Origin: Gari tellinella
Taxonomy: Eukaryota > Mollusca > Bivalvia > Cardiida > Psammobiidae
Assembly (NCBI GenBank): GCA_922989275.2
Contig: OV277870.1
Span: forward strand, 58,925,079 to 58,989,078
Direction: 5' to 3'
DNA length: 64,000 nt
This document shows, in pieces, positions 53,971 through 62,827 of the stretch. Position 1 is the first letter of the stretch. Every line of letters begins with the position of its first letter. A program made the translations under genes and the position numbers. The notes under the pieces were generated by a model. That model had not been told where the DNA came from, searched no databases, and saw only the letters and a list, made by a program, of their open reading frames with translations.

Positions 53971-54294
53971 TACAATGGAGAAGGCGTTTTCTTTCCCATT
54001 TTAACGAAACTAAATATATACTTATACAGTGGAGAATCTGTTATTCTTTCCCGTTTAAACGCAAACGTACGAAAACGCAAAGCACTAAAACGTAGAAAAG
54101 AACAACTTTTGGACAATTCTGATGTTTCATGTTTATCTTGGTGGCAAACAGTTTGGAGCCTGATCAGACGCCGGGTTACCCGGCGTCTGATCTGGCTCCA
54201 AACTGTTTGCACTGCAATTAATAGTTTTAGCGTAAACGCGTTTATTGGGAAAGAATAACAGATTCTCCACTGTATGTGAGTGGCAAACAGTTTG
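53971..54294 (-). mobile_element. Older A2-like MITE split by a family A copy
   Basis: TACAATGGAGAAGGCGTTTT, CCCATTTTAACGAAACTAAA at left; GAGTGGCAAACAGTTTGCAA at right, where HP1 is collapsed to CAAACAGTTTG. A D-type hairpin arm (GGATCCTGATCAGACG) precedes it at 53948. Confidence 0.75.
54025..54274 (-). mobile_element. Family A MITE nested in the older A2
   Basis: Full length, intact ends and HP1. Confidence 0.94.
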
Positions 54295-54886
54295 CAATAC
54301 AAACTCGCATATTAACAACTACATGTACATGTATGAATATTGTAATATACCAATCGTTGGAATAATTATAAGATTCACAACAGTAGAGTATAATTTTATT
54401 TGAGTCTCTTCATGGTTACACAGTTTAAAACATCATCATATACAAATATATACATTAACCATGCTGTTCATTACTGAATTATATTTATGAAGACAACAAA
54501 ATATACAAATAACAGATAAGTTCATATATGAGCATTTTATGCCAATTATCTTATGTTTTTTCAGACTTCAGAAAGAAATATGATATAATGAAATATTACT
54601 ATGTTAAACCAAGCATGTTTAAATTTGTAGAAATGCTCAAAACTGAGGATTATAACACTTTTTTTCAATCTTGCTTAATATCTTAAAGCTGCTTTCTCTT
54701 TTCGTTGTAACTTGACCCATAACACGTAAGTCATCCTCTACACATATTTGCCTAGCACTACTTAATTTAACATGACTGTTTCATTGTTATATCTTTACAT
54801 ACGATATGAATATATTATATGCTGTATATTATATTACATGTATATATGATGATTTCCTATTTACATGTACAAGTCAATAAGATATA
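54295..54886. other. Unassigned AT-rich sequence
   Basis: No recognised element. Confidence 0.45.
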
Positions 54887-54944
54887 TACAGTGGAGAATC
54901 TGTTATTCTTTCCCGATAAACGCGTTTACGCTAAAACTATTTTT

Positions 54945-55905
54945 TCGGCGGAGCTGTCTGTTATCTATTTAGTCACACATTTCTATTTAGACAAACATTT
55001 GAACCAATCATATTTGATCAGAAATTTAGAATTAAGAGCACCTGTTGAAACTGACTTGTCTGATTGGATAGTAGCCAGGGCTCCAGATAAGAGAATTATT
55101 TCAAAACTTAAAAACTTTATTTGTGCATTAAACCCTATGGTGTCCAACTCATATGAATTGTCTCTTCGAGACGATAAAAATGAGTGGTAACACCATAGGG
55201 TTTGGTGCTGAAATGAGTGAGAAAATGTTAGATTTGTTCAATTTACTCCCCTCTTATCTGGAGCCCTGAAACAGTAGCCTAGCTGTTTATGCACTGATGT
55301 GAGTGTAAAATTAGACACAGCCAGTGTGTAATACTGAGCTTCTATTTTAAGATATGCTAGCAGAATCTGATGTGTATTTATAGATAGACAGTGGCAGCTA
55401 GGTATTTTGTTTAATAATGGTTTACTTCCAATTTATTTTAATTGTTAACTATTAATTTTGTACAAATTGACCATACATTGATAGCAATATAATAAATGGC
55501 CTCAAGTGAGTTAAACACAATTGTGTTGTTTCATCATTTATTTACAAGAGTGAGGTGTTATAGACCTTGTAAAGCAGGGCAGACTGTTCTGTATGGGCCT
55601 GCACAGTTTATCTAGTTATAGTTTGTTTCAAGAAACTCCCCATGAATGAAGTTTGATATACAGAACAATATAATTTAATCTGAGGATCTCCTACCAGAAG
55701 CTAGGATATGTTTTGCATTTCTGTACATTTATAGTTTTTTAGTCAGAGTTATGCTATATCGTTGAATGTGTATTTTTTGCTTTTCAATCCAAGATATTAC
55801 AATTCTTTGAAAACCTCCAATTTCGTACAATTTTGCACACCCATCAACAGCATGAATTTCACCAACCATTCCGCCGAATATCTTTTTTAAAGATATTTCT
55901 TGTTT
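54945..55905 (+). mobile_element. Helentron-like element K, copy 2, nested in A
   Basis: TTTTTTCGGCGGAGCTG at left; CATTCCGCCGAATATC then TTTTTTAAAGATATTTCTTG at right. The insertion point is the T run of family A. Shared blocks with 29706-30575 (reversed) include AACCAATCATATTTGATCAG and TGATAGCAATATAATAAATG. It carries element L and no coding region. Confidence 0.65.
55077..55267. mobile_element. Inverted-repeat element L nested in K
   Basis: AGGGCTCCAGATAAGAG and inverse; an inner palindrome AAACCCTATGGTGT / ACACCATAGGGTTT. The other K copy lacks it. AGTAGCC occurs at 55070 and 55273, a possible duplication if the right end extends 5 bp. Confidence 0.85.
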
Positions 55906-56096
55906 CTTTTACAAACAGTTTGGAACCAGATCAGACGCCGTATAACCCGGCGTCTGATCAGGCTCCAAACTGTTTGCCACCAAGATAAACATGAAATATC
56001 AGAATTGTCCAAAAGTTTTTATTTTCTACGTTTTAGTGCTTTGCGTTTGCGTACGTTTGCGTTTAAACGGGAAAGAATAACAGATTCTCCACTGTA

Positions 56097-56407
56097 TGCT
56101 CTGTTCTGTTCATATCACCTTTTGCAAATAGCTGGGCGCAGATCAGACGCTAGACTACCCGGCTCTATTCATGCAAGCTCAAAAATGTGCCATCCTGATT
56201 AAAATCATTAAATTATATTGTTAGACAGTTGTCATGTTCGCAAAATATCTACATAGTGTATTCACTATATAACACTTAAATATTTTAGCATTTTGTACAA
56301 TTGTACATGTGCACTACGTACAGTAGATGTATTTAGGATTTTTATGTACTTGTATACTTATGTTGAGGACCTCGTTGAAACAAGATTTCATCAAATGATG
56401 TCTCTCG
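56097..56407. other. Spacer with an A-like scrap
   Basis: AGCTGGGCGCAGATCAGACGC near 56132 is half of an HP1; nothing else identified. Confidence 0.45.
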
Positions 56408-56636
56408 TTAACCCATTTATACCCAGTGGATTCTTCCATGTTGATATATTGGATTAGTCCATATTTTATCAAAGCGATGCCTGGGCAAAATTTTCATTTT
56501 CATTTTGCTTTATATTGAAATTCCTATCAGCAAACAGTGTAGACTCTGATCAGACGCCGCATTATGCGGCGTCTGATCAGAGTCTACACTGTTTGACTAT
56601 GTTCCATATATGGGATCGTGGGCACAAATGGTTTAA
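56408..56636 (+). mobile_element. Family F MITE, copy 2
   Basis: TTAACCCATTTATACCCAGT to GGGCACAAATGGTTTAA. Perfect HP1 variant at 56531-56595: CAGTGTAGACTCTGATCAG, core GCATTATGC, exact return. Confidence 0.93.
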
Positions 56637-56751
56637 ATGATTTTTTTATTATTAGTATTACAATTATTAATATCAAGACACAGCCTTGACGTAAATCACA
56701 TGAGTTTTCCGAATTGTAGTAATGTTTAATATTTGAGGTACGTTGGCCCAA

Positions 56752-57000
56752 TACAGTGGAGAATGTGTTATTCTTTCCCAATAAACGCGTTTACGCTAAA
56801 ACTATTATTTACAGTGCAAACAGTTTGGAGCCAGATCAGACGCCGGGTAACCCGGCGTCTGATCAGGCTCCAAACTGTTTGCCACCAAGATAAACATGAA
56901 TTATCAGAATTGTCCAAAAGTTGTACTTTTCTACGTTTTGTGCTTTGCGTTTGCGTACGTTTGCGTTTAAACGGGAAAGAATAACAGATTCTCCACTGTA
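56752..57000 (+). mobile_element. Family A MITE, full copy
   Basis: Intact ends and HP1. Confidence 0.94.
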
Positions 57001-57179
57001 CATAGCCATTATATAACCCATCAGTCGTCAGCTGTGCTTATATAAACGTATCGACATTAGACCTTTCAAAACTGTGTCACACTAAGGTTGTATTTATATA
57101 AGCCGGACTTTATTGACCTACTACATGTAGTACATACTTAAGGCAGAGTTCAATGCATGGGTTAATTTAGTATTCATTG

Positions 57180-57416
57180 TACAGTAGAGAAAGGTGTAAT
57201 ACGTTCTGATAAACGCGTTAATGTTAAAACTACTGAGTCCATTGCAACCAGTTTGGAGCCAGATCAGACGCCGGATAACCCCGCGTCTGACCAGGCTCCA
57301 AACTGTTTGCCACTCAAATTTAAATGAAAAAACAAACCATTAGAATTGTTAAAGAGTTAACATTTTTCTACATTTTATTGCATTCCGCTTGTGTTTCGTT
57401 TCGTTTCATATAACTC
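57180..57416 (+). mobile_element. Family A2 MITE, right end lost
   Basis: TACAGTAGAGAAAGGTGTAA, HP1 with core GGATAACCCC, then TTTCGTTTCGTTTCATATAA without the final TIR. Confidence 0.8.
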
Positions 57417-57566
57417 GGAAACTCTAGTGAGTATTTGTACAAACAGTTTCGTTCTTGGTTACGCGGCGTTTCATCAGGGCCACTGTGGTCCTCTTTTTAA
57501 AAGATATCTTTTTGCAAAATATAAATAGGAAACAATAACGCAATAGAAACGTTTAAACTATGTATA

Positions 57567-58270
57567 TGTCACGGGGTCAGCCGTTCCATGGTTTGTCAAT
57601 GTTCATGTTTCTATGTTATATGTCTTTTATATGTGTCATACTCATGTGTAGATCCTTCATCTTCATTTAGATCCTTCATTCTCATGTAGATCTTTCATAT
57701 TCATGTTTAGATCCTTCATTTTCATGTAGACCCTTTCATTTTCATATGTAGATCCGCCCATGCTCACATTCATTTAGCTCACCCCATAGTCATGTAGATC
57801 CGCCCATGCTCATATAGGTATATCTAGATTCATGGTCATATACTTACTAACCAATCATTTACTTTCAAGTTCAACTAACCCTTAACCTTTTCGTATAAAA
57901 TAGCCACACCAACTTGCACGTGCGCACTTTGAATTATAAAGATCGTTACTCACGTACGTCTTGAGTTTGAATTGTATGCGCCTCAAATTATTTTCAGGTA
58001 AAGTGACTGTTTTATTACTTTAACATATTGATAAGAGCTATTATTTCATTCATCTATTCATGTATGTTCGTCGCATTTTCATAATATTTCTGTATCTTCT
58101 ATGTATTAATTGGCACTTTGAATTATAAAGATCGTTACTCACGTACGTCTTGAGTTTGAATTGTATGCGCCTCAAATTATTTTCAGGCGCTACAAAGGTC
58201 CCTTTTGTGCCAGACCCCTATTAGTCGAACCCCGGACAGAGACAGAGTTATGCATCTTTGCCCGGCGACA
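57567..58270 (+). repeat. 5' LTR
   Basis: TGTCACGGGGTCAGCCG to GCCCGGCGACA. Differs from the 3' LTR only at 58190 (C versus A). Contains a series of TAGATCCTTCATTTTCATG-like units at 57645-57800 and a 75-bp duplication at 57924-57998 and 58113-58187. Confidence 0.96.
57894..57903 (+). promoter_or_regulatory. Putative LTR TATA box
   Basis: TATAAAATAG in the 5' LTR. Transcription would start about 30 bp on, close to the first copy of the 75-bp duplication. The same box is in the 3' LTR at 59935-59944. Confidence 0.55.
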
Positions 58271-58290
58271 TTTTGGTGGCCAGTGTGAAT
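58271..58290 (+). other. Primer-binding-site region
   Basis: TTTTGGTGGCCAGTGTGAAT directly after the 5' LTR, where the tRNA primer pairs. I did not match it to a tRNA. Confidence 0.4.
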
Positions 58291-58291
58291 T

Positions 58292-58738
58292 TTGGGCGAT
58301 GGTCATAAGAGACGGTATGACCTTCGGGTAAGAGAGACCAAGTTGGAACCGGGTGACAAGGTCTTGGTGCGAAAAGTAGGTCTTCAGGGTAAGAACAAGC
58401 TTGCAGACAGGTGGGACAAGGAAGTTTATGTGGTCATCAGTCAACCTAACCCGGATGTCCCAGTTTTCCATGTCAGGCCTGAGCATAGGAGATGTGCCCC
58501 TAAGACCCTACACAGAAACCTGTTGCTACCAATTATGGGGTTGCCAGCTTCAGCTCGTGTTGAACCCAAGAGACCAGTGGCATCTCCAGTGGCATCTCCG
58601 GTGGCATCTGTGAACACCATTGCTCTGGATCCTGAACCTCCCGTGCAGAAGTATGTCATACCTCAAAGGCGGTTAAACCCGTATGCTTCTGCATTCCGTT
58701 CACGTCATTGGCAGACTTCCAGGATAAAGGCATTTTAG
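58292..58738 (+). CDS. Integrase C-terminal remnant (Ty3/gypsy pol)
   Basis: 148 codons. RYDLRVRETKLEPGDKVLVR, GKNKLADRWDKEVYVV, PDVPVFHVRPE and TLHRNLLLPI form the chromo-like/GPY-type tail that follows the integrase core in gypsy elements; binding the element's cDNA or chromatin is its usual role. The catalytic DDE core is missing, so this cannot integrate DNA. The Met lies 21 bp after the LTR and is probably fortuitous. A SPVASPVASPVAS repeat follows near residue 92-105. The frame is intact, probably because the copy is young. Confidence 0.75.
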   Translation: MGDGHKRRYDLRVRETKLEPGDKVLVRKVGLQGKNKLADRWDKEVYVVISQPNPDVPVFHVRPEHRRCAPKTLHRNLLLPIMGLPASARVEPKRPVASPVASPVASVNTIALDPEPPVQKYVIPQRRLNPYASAFRSRHWQTSRIKAF

Positions 58739-59593
58739 AAGAATGAAATCAGATTGAAAGTTCTATAGTGTGCAGTACACACTTTAGTTTATAATATAAT
58801 TCAGCTGTTGATAGTTCTCTAGTGTGCAGTACACACTTAGATTTTATAGTTCTGTTGAGAACTACAGAATTTTTTTTTATCTACTGTTATTTTATAGCTC
58901 ACAACTAGATTAGAGTTTTGAGATTTGTTTCTGATTTCTTTGAATCAGACACATATAGATGTATTGCCTGTATATTATTAAGCATGTTTAGGTAATTGAT
59001 TTAGTGTTCAGTTATGTAGTTGTTTGCTTTACAGCTTACTTTACCCTATAGCAGTTAGCTCAACAGTTTTGCAGTTTAAGCTTACAGCTTATTTTGCAGT
59101 TTAGCAGTTTAAGCTTTACAGTTTACTTTGCAGTTTGATAGTTTAAGCTTAACAGTATACCTTACAGTTTTGCAGTTGGCTTAGTAGCTTACTTTAGAGT
59201 TTAGCAGCTTGCTTATCATATTACTTTGTAGTTTATCCAAGACTTAAGATGCAGTGAATAGACATAAGTTTGATGGATACTTAAGCCTAACAGCTTCTTT
59301 TTCCAGTGTGTATTGTTTTTCTATAGTCTCATATATTTATTGGTGTAGTTTTATTCTACAAAAGTATATTCTTAAGCTGGCACTAAGTTGATGTCTTTGA
59401 ATTGCATTGTTTGAAGATTTATTTTGGAATGGTTTTTGACTTTGTCATCTTCAATTGGATGAGGTTGCGGATTGCAAGTCGTTCATGTTTGTGTTGCACT
59501 TAATGGTGAACAAATATTTGACGGCAGTTGGCCTTAGGCCTCTTGATTGAAATGCATTCATATGTTTTTTTAAATGTCGGGACGACATTTCCC
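58739..59593 (+). other. Non-coding internal region of the LTR element
   Basis: AGTTCTATAGTGTGCAGTAC and AGTTCTCTAGTGTGCAGTAC repeat at 58759 and 58813 around the palindrome GTGTGCAGTACACAC. At 59030-59225 CAGTTTAGCAGTTTAAGCTT-like words repeat many times. No ORF. Confidence 0.6.
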
Positions 59594-59607
59594 GAAGAGG
59601 GGGAGGA
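59594..59607 (+). other. Polypurine tract
   Basis: GAAGAGGGGGAGGA immediately before the 3' LTR, the plus-strand priming site of LTR elements. Confidence 0.88.
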
Positions 59608-60310
59608 TGTCACGGGGTCAGCCGTTCCATGGTTTGTCAATGTTCATGTTTCTATGTTATATGTCTTTTATATGTGTCATACTCATGTGTAGATCCTTCA
59701 TCTTCATTTAGATCCTTCATTCTCATGTAGATCTTTCATATTCATGTTTAGATCCTTCATTTTCATGTAGACCCTTTCATTTTCATATGTAGATCCGCCC
59801 ATGCTCACATTCATTTAGCTCACCCCATAGTCATGTAGATCCGCCCATGCTCATATAGGTATATCTAGATTCATGGTCATATACTTACTAACCAATCATT
59901 TACTTTCAAGTTCAACTAACCCTTAACCTTTTCGTATAAAATAGCCACACCAACTTGCACGTGCGCACTTTGAATTATAAAGATCGTTACTCACGTACGT
60001 CTTGAGTTTGAATTGTATGCGCCTCAAATTATTTTCAGGTAAAGTGACTGTTTTATTACTTTAACATATTGATAAGAGCTATTATTTCATTCATCTATTC
60101 ATGTATGTTCGTCGCATTTTCATAATATTTCTGTATCTTCTATGTATTAATTGGCACTTTGAATTATAAAGATCGTTACTCACGTACGTCTTGAGTTTGA
60201 ATTGTATGCGCCTCAAATTATTTTCAGGCGATACAAAGGTCCCTTTTGTGCCAGACCCCTATTAGTCGAACCCCGGACAGAGACAGAGTTATGCATCTTT
60301 GCCCGGCGAC

Positions 60311-60311
<1 letters not shown>
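59608..60311 (+). repeat. 3' LTR
   Basis: Same length as the 5' LTR; base 60231 is A where the 5' LTR has C. Confidence 0.96.
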
Positions 60312-60348
<37 letters not shown>

Positions 60349-60420
60349 GAGACTTTATTTAACGAGAGAACTCATTTTGTAAAGCCCAATCTTCCATGAG
60401 GCCCTCAACATCTATACAAG
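60312..60420 (-). repeat. (TAA)n microsatellite and retroposon tail
   Basis: (TAA)12-13 to 60349, then GAGACTTTATTTAACGAGAG and TTTTGTAAAGCCCAATCTTC. Read on the minus strand this is a 3' end with a TTA tail. The LTR element landed at its edge. Confidence 0.6.
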
Positions 60421-60422
60421 TA

Positions 60423-60882
60423 CCACTATGGTAAAATCTCTCTTTCACGAACACTAAACAGAAGGCTTAATGAGTGCATAGCCCATGTGACAGCTTAAAG
60501 CAAGGTGACGGAAAAACAGAACTGTTTTACCGTCACCTTACTTTAAGCATAATGCAATGTGACAGTAAAACAGATCGCGCCTAAAAGGAGCTTTCTGTTT
60601 TACCGTCACGTTACTTTAAGCAGTCGCCTGTCGTTAACACCTACAGTGGAGAATCTGTTATTCTTTCCCGATAAACGCGTTTACGCTAAAACTATTCAGT
60701 TTTTCTTTTACAAACAGTTTGCCACCAAGATAGACATGAACTATCAGAATTGTCCAAAAGTTGTTCTTTTCTACGTTTTAGCGCTGTGCGTTTGCGTACG
60801 TTTGCGTTTAAACGGGAAAGAATAACAGATTCTCCACTGTAGCAGAAAACACAATGTTATGGTCGTAATAAAGAGACTTTAC
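60423..60882 (+). mobile_element. Family M MITE with two HP2 hairpins, split by family A
   Basis: Left ACTATGGTAAAATCTCTCTT, right TGGTCGTAATAAAGAGACTT to TTACAG, both blurred M ends. Two HP2-type hairpins follow each other: 60490-60548 (GCTTAAAGCAAGGTGACGG, loop ACTG) and 60552-60625 (AATGTGACAGTAAAACAG, centre CCTAAAAGG). Confidence 0.72.
60642..60841 (+). mobile_element. Family A MITE without its hairpin, nested in M
   Basis: Intact TIRs. TTTCTTTTACAAACAG joins TTTGCCACCAAGATAG, so HP1 has collapsed to the single word CAAACAGTTTG. 200 bp. Confidence 0.93.
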
Positions 60883-60923
60883 AGAATTCACTTCATTACA
60901 GACGCGAATTAGTATATTGGTTA

Positions 60924-61226
60924 TACAGTGCTCCCTCCCTACAACGGCCCTCCCAACAACGACTCCCTCCTTACAACGACCCTTGCCGCTGTTCCTAAAA
61001 CAAGACAGTTATGTCAAACCTTTTCATGGCTGCAATATCGTCTGCTTTAATTTGTCGTCTGCTGTTTTTATCTAAGTAACATAATTATTAGACATTTAAA
61101 CAAAAAATAACTTAATGACGAGTTACAAACAGCTTGAATCCAGATCCCTGCCTATAACGACTCTCTCCGAACACGAACACAATATTTGTCTCTCATTGGA
61201 TGTCGTTGTAGAGAGGGGGTGCTGTA
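60924..61226 (+). mobile_element. Family B MITE, hairpin lost
   Basis: TACAGTGCTCCCTCCCTACA to GAGAGGGGGTGCTGTA. Only AACAGCTTGAATCCAGATC of HP1 remains. ATATCGTCTGCTTTAATTTG and GTCGTCTGCTG boxes are intact. Confidence 0.93.
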
Positions 61227-61473
61227 CAGTGGAGAACACGTTATTCTTCCCGTTTAAACGCAAACGTACGCAAACGCAAAGCACTAAAACGTAGAAAAGA
61301 ACAACTTTTGGACGATTCTGGTATTTCATGTTTATCTTGGTGGCAAACAGTTTCGAGCCTGATCAGACGCCGGGTAACCCGGCGTCTGATCTGGCTCCAA
61401 ACTGTTTGCACTGGAAATAATAGTTTCAGCGTAAACGCGTTTATTGGGAAAGAATAACGTTTTCTCCACTGTA
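61225..61473 (-). mobile_element. Family A MITE with hybrid termini
   Basis: Shares its left TA with the preceding B. Left TIR GAGAACACGTTATTC, right AACGTTTTCTCCACTGTA (A2-like ends) with an A-like interior. Confidence 0.92.
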
Positions 61474-61647
61474 TATGGTTATAATAACTACTGTTATTGA
61501 TCTGTCGCTATGGTCATAATCAAGTACATGATGTGTACGTTGACCCCGTCAATACTATAATCTCGTCCGCTAGTACGATATAGCCCACCTTTAATGGTCA
61601 AATTAAGATTTACGTAATTCCAACGAGGGTTTAAAGGAGTTAGGGTT

Positions 61648-61712
61648 AAAACTGTTTGGATCTTAATCAGAATCCGAGTTACTCGGCGTCTGATCAGGAT
61701 CCAAACTGTTTT
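61648..61712. repeat. HP1 hairpin, D/E-type
   Basis: AAACTGTTTGGATCTTAATC, core GAGTTACTC, return CTGATCAGGATCCAAACTG. Surrounding element not delimited; TTAGGGTTAA precedes it. Confidence 0.78.
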
Positions 61713-61900
61713 TAAATTGTAGTGTACAGTCTGATTAAGGTGAGGGAGAGAGGTTAAGTGACGGATTGAAATACTGATATATTTATAGTTCAGCGTTTTA
61801 GTGAGTTCACACACGTGCGGATTCTTTATTGGATACTGTTTTAAAGCGGTCAGTAAAAAGTAATCTCCAAACATCGTTACAAGTACTAATGTATTTTTCT

Positions 61901-62185
61901 GGGGCTTAATTGTCACAGAGAATATTTTCTGTTGCCAAGAACTAGATCTAGTAATTATGTTTCGTTTGTCGTGTTTTTGTACCTCATGTTACTTATCTTA
62001 AATGTAATAAACTATAAAGAACTAAAAAGGAAGGCATGCCGGTGGTTTTGATCCCATGCGCTGTTTCGCAACGAATGAGAATAGACGAAATCTATCCCAG
62101 AAATAATCATCATCTCATCATCTCTCATCATTCATTGTCGCTATATTACCTATTTTGTGTCGCAGTGCCGTACATCTATCCTGAA
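61901..62185 (+). mobile_element. Retroposon-like repeat Q, copy 2
   Basis: GGGGCTTAATTGTCACAG, AACTAAAAAGGAAGG, TTTTGATCCCATGCGC, CATCATCTCATCATC, CTATTTTGTGTCGCAGTGCC, as at 14613. Confidence 0.6.
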
Positions 62186-62293
62186 ATAAGTTTGGTCAAG
62201 AAGACTCGTAAATGTATAACACTCAAAAGAAGTTCTATACATGTACATAGAAAAGTCACGCCCACTGCAAGAGGTTGTTTGTGAGTTATAGGT

Positions 62294-62544
62294 TACAGTT
62301 GAGGAACATTTTATTTTTACCATGCTGACGTAAACGAAACGTAAACGGAACGCAAACGCTTAGCAATTAGATAAGGGAAATGACAGCTTGTTGACAATTC
62401 TGACTATTTCATTTAATTTGAGTGGCAAACAGTTTGCAGCCTGATCAGACGCCGGGTTACCCGGCGTCTGATCTGGCTCCAAACTGTAATTGTTTCAGCA
62501 TATAAACGCGTTTATTTGGAAAGAATAATGTCTTCTCCACAATG
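62294..62544 (-). mobile_element. Family A2 MITE
   Basis: TACAGTTGAGGAACATTTTA to GTCTTCTCCACAATG; one hairpin arm cut at CAAACTGTAATTG. Confidence 0.82.
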
Positions 62545-62570
62545 CCGACTATTTTCCATGACAAGAATGA

Positions 62571-62820
62571 TACAGTAGAGAATGTGTTATTCTTTCCCAA
62601 TAAACGCGTTTACGCTAAAACTATTATTTGCAGTGCAAACAGTTTGGAGCCAGATCAGACGTCGGGTAACCCGGCGTCTGATCAGGCTCCAAACTGTTTG
62701 CCACCAAGATAAACATGAACTATCAGAATTGTCCAAAAGTTGTTCTGTTCTACGTTTTAGTGCTTTGCGTTTGCGTACGTTTGCGTTTCAACGGGAAAGA
62801 ATAACAGATTCTCCACTGTA
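62571..62820 (+). mobile_element. Family A MITE, full copy
   Basis: TACAGTAGAGAATGTGTTAT to CTCCACTGTA, HP1 intact. Confidence 0.93.
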
Positions 62821-62827
62821 TATTGCA

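Larger units (their letters stand above)
54887..56096 (+). mobile_element. Family A MITE split by element K
   Basis: Left part 54887-54945 ends CTAAAACTATTTTTT; right part resumes TTCTTTTACAAACAGTTTGG and runs to CTCCACTGTA at 56096. Together they make a normal A copy. Confidence 0.93.
57567..60311 (+). mobile_element. Ty3/gypsy-type LTR element with large internal deletion
   Basis: Two 704-bp direct LTRs (57567-58270, 59608-60311), each TG...CA, enclose only 1337 bp. Flanking TATA (57563-57566, 60312-60315) is a 4-bp target duplication. A purine tract precedes the right LTR. Only the integrase tail remains of gag-pol; protease, RT, RNase H and the integrase core are gone. It inserted in a (TAA)n stretch. 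Near-identical LTRs with no enzymes imply movement by proteins from another copy. Confidence 0.95.

Noticed and set aside
58292..58738. Chromodomain host protein
   Set aside because: It lies between two LTRs and matches the tail of gypsy integrase rather than a host gene.
60202..60399. Open frame with an isoleucine run
   Set aside because: It crosses the LTR end and the (TAA)n microsatellite.
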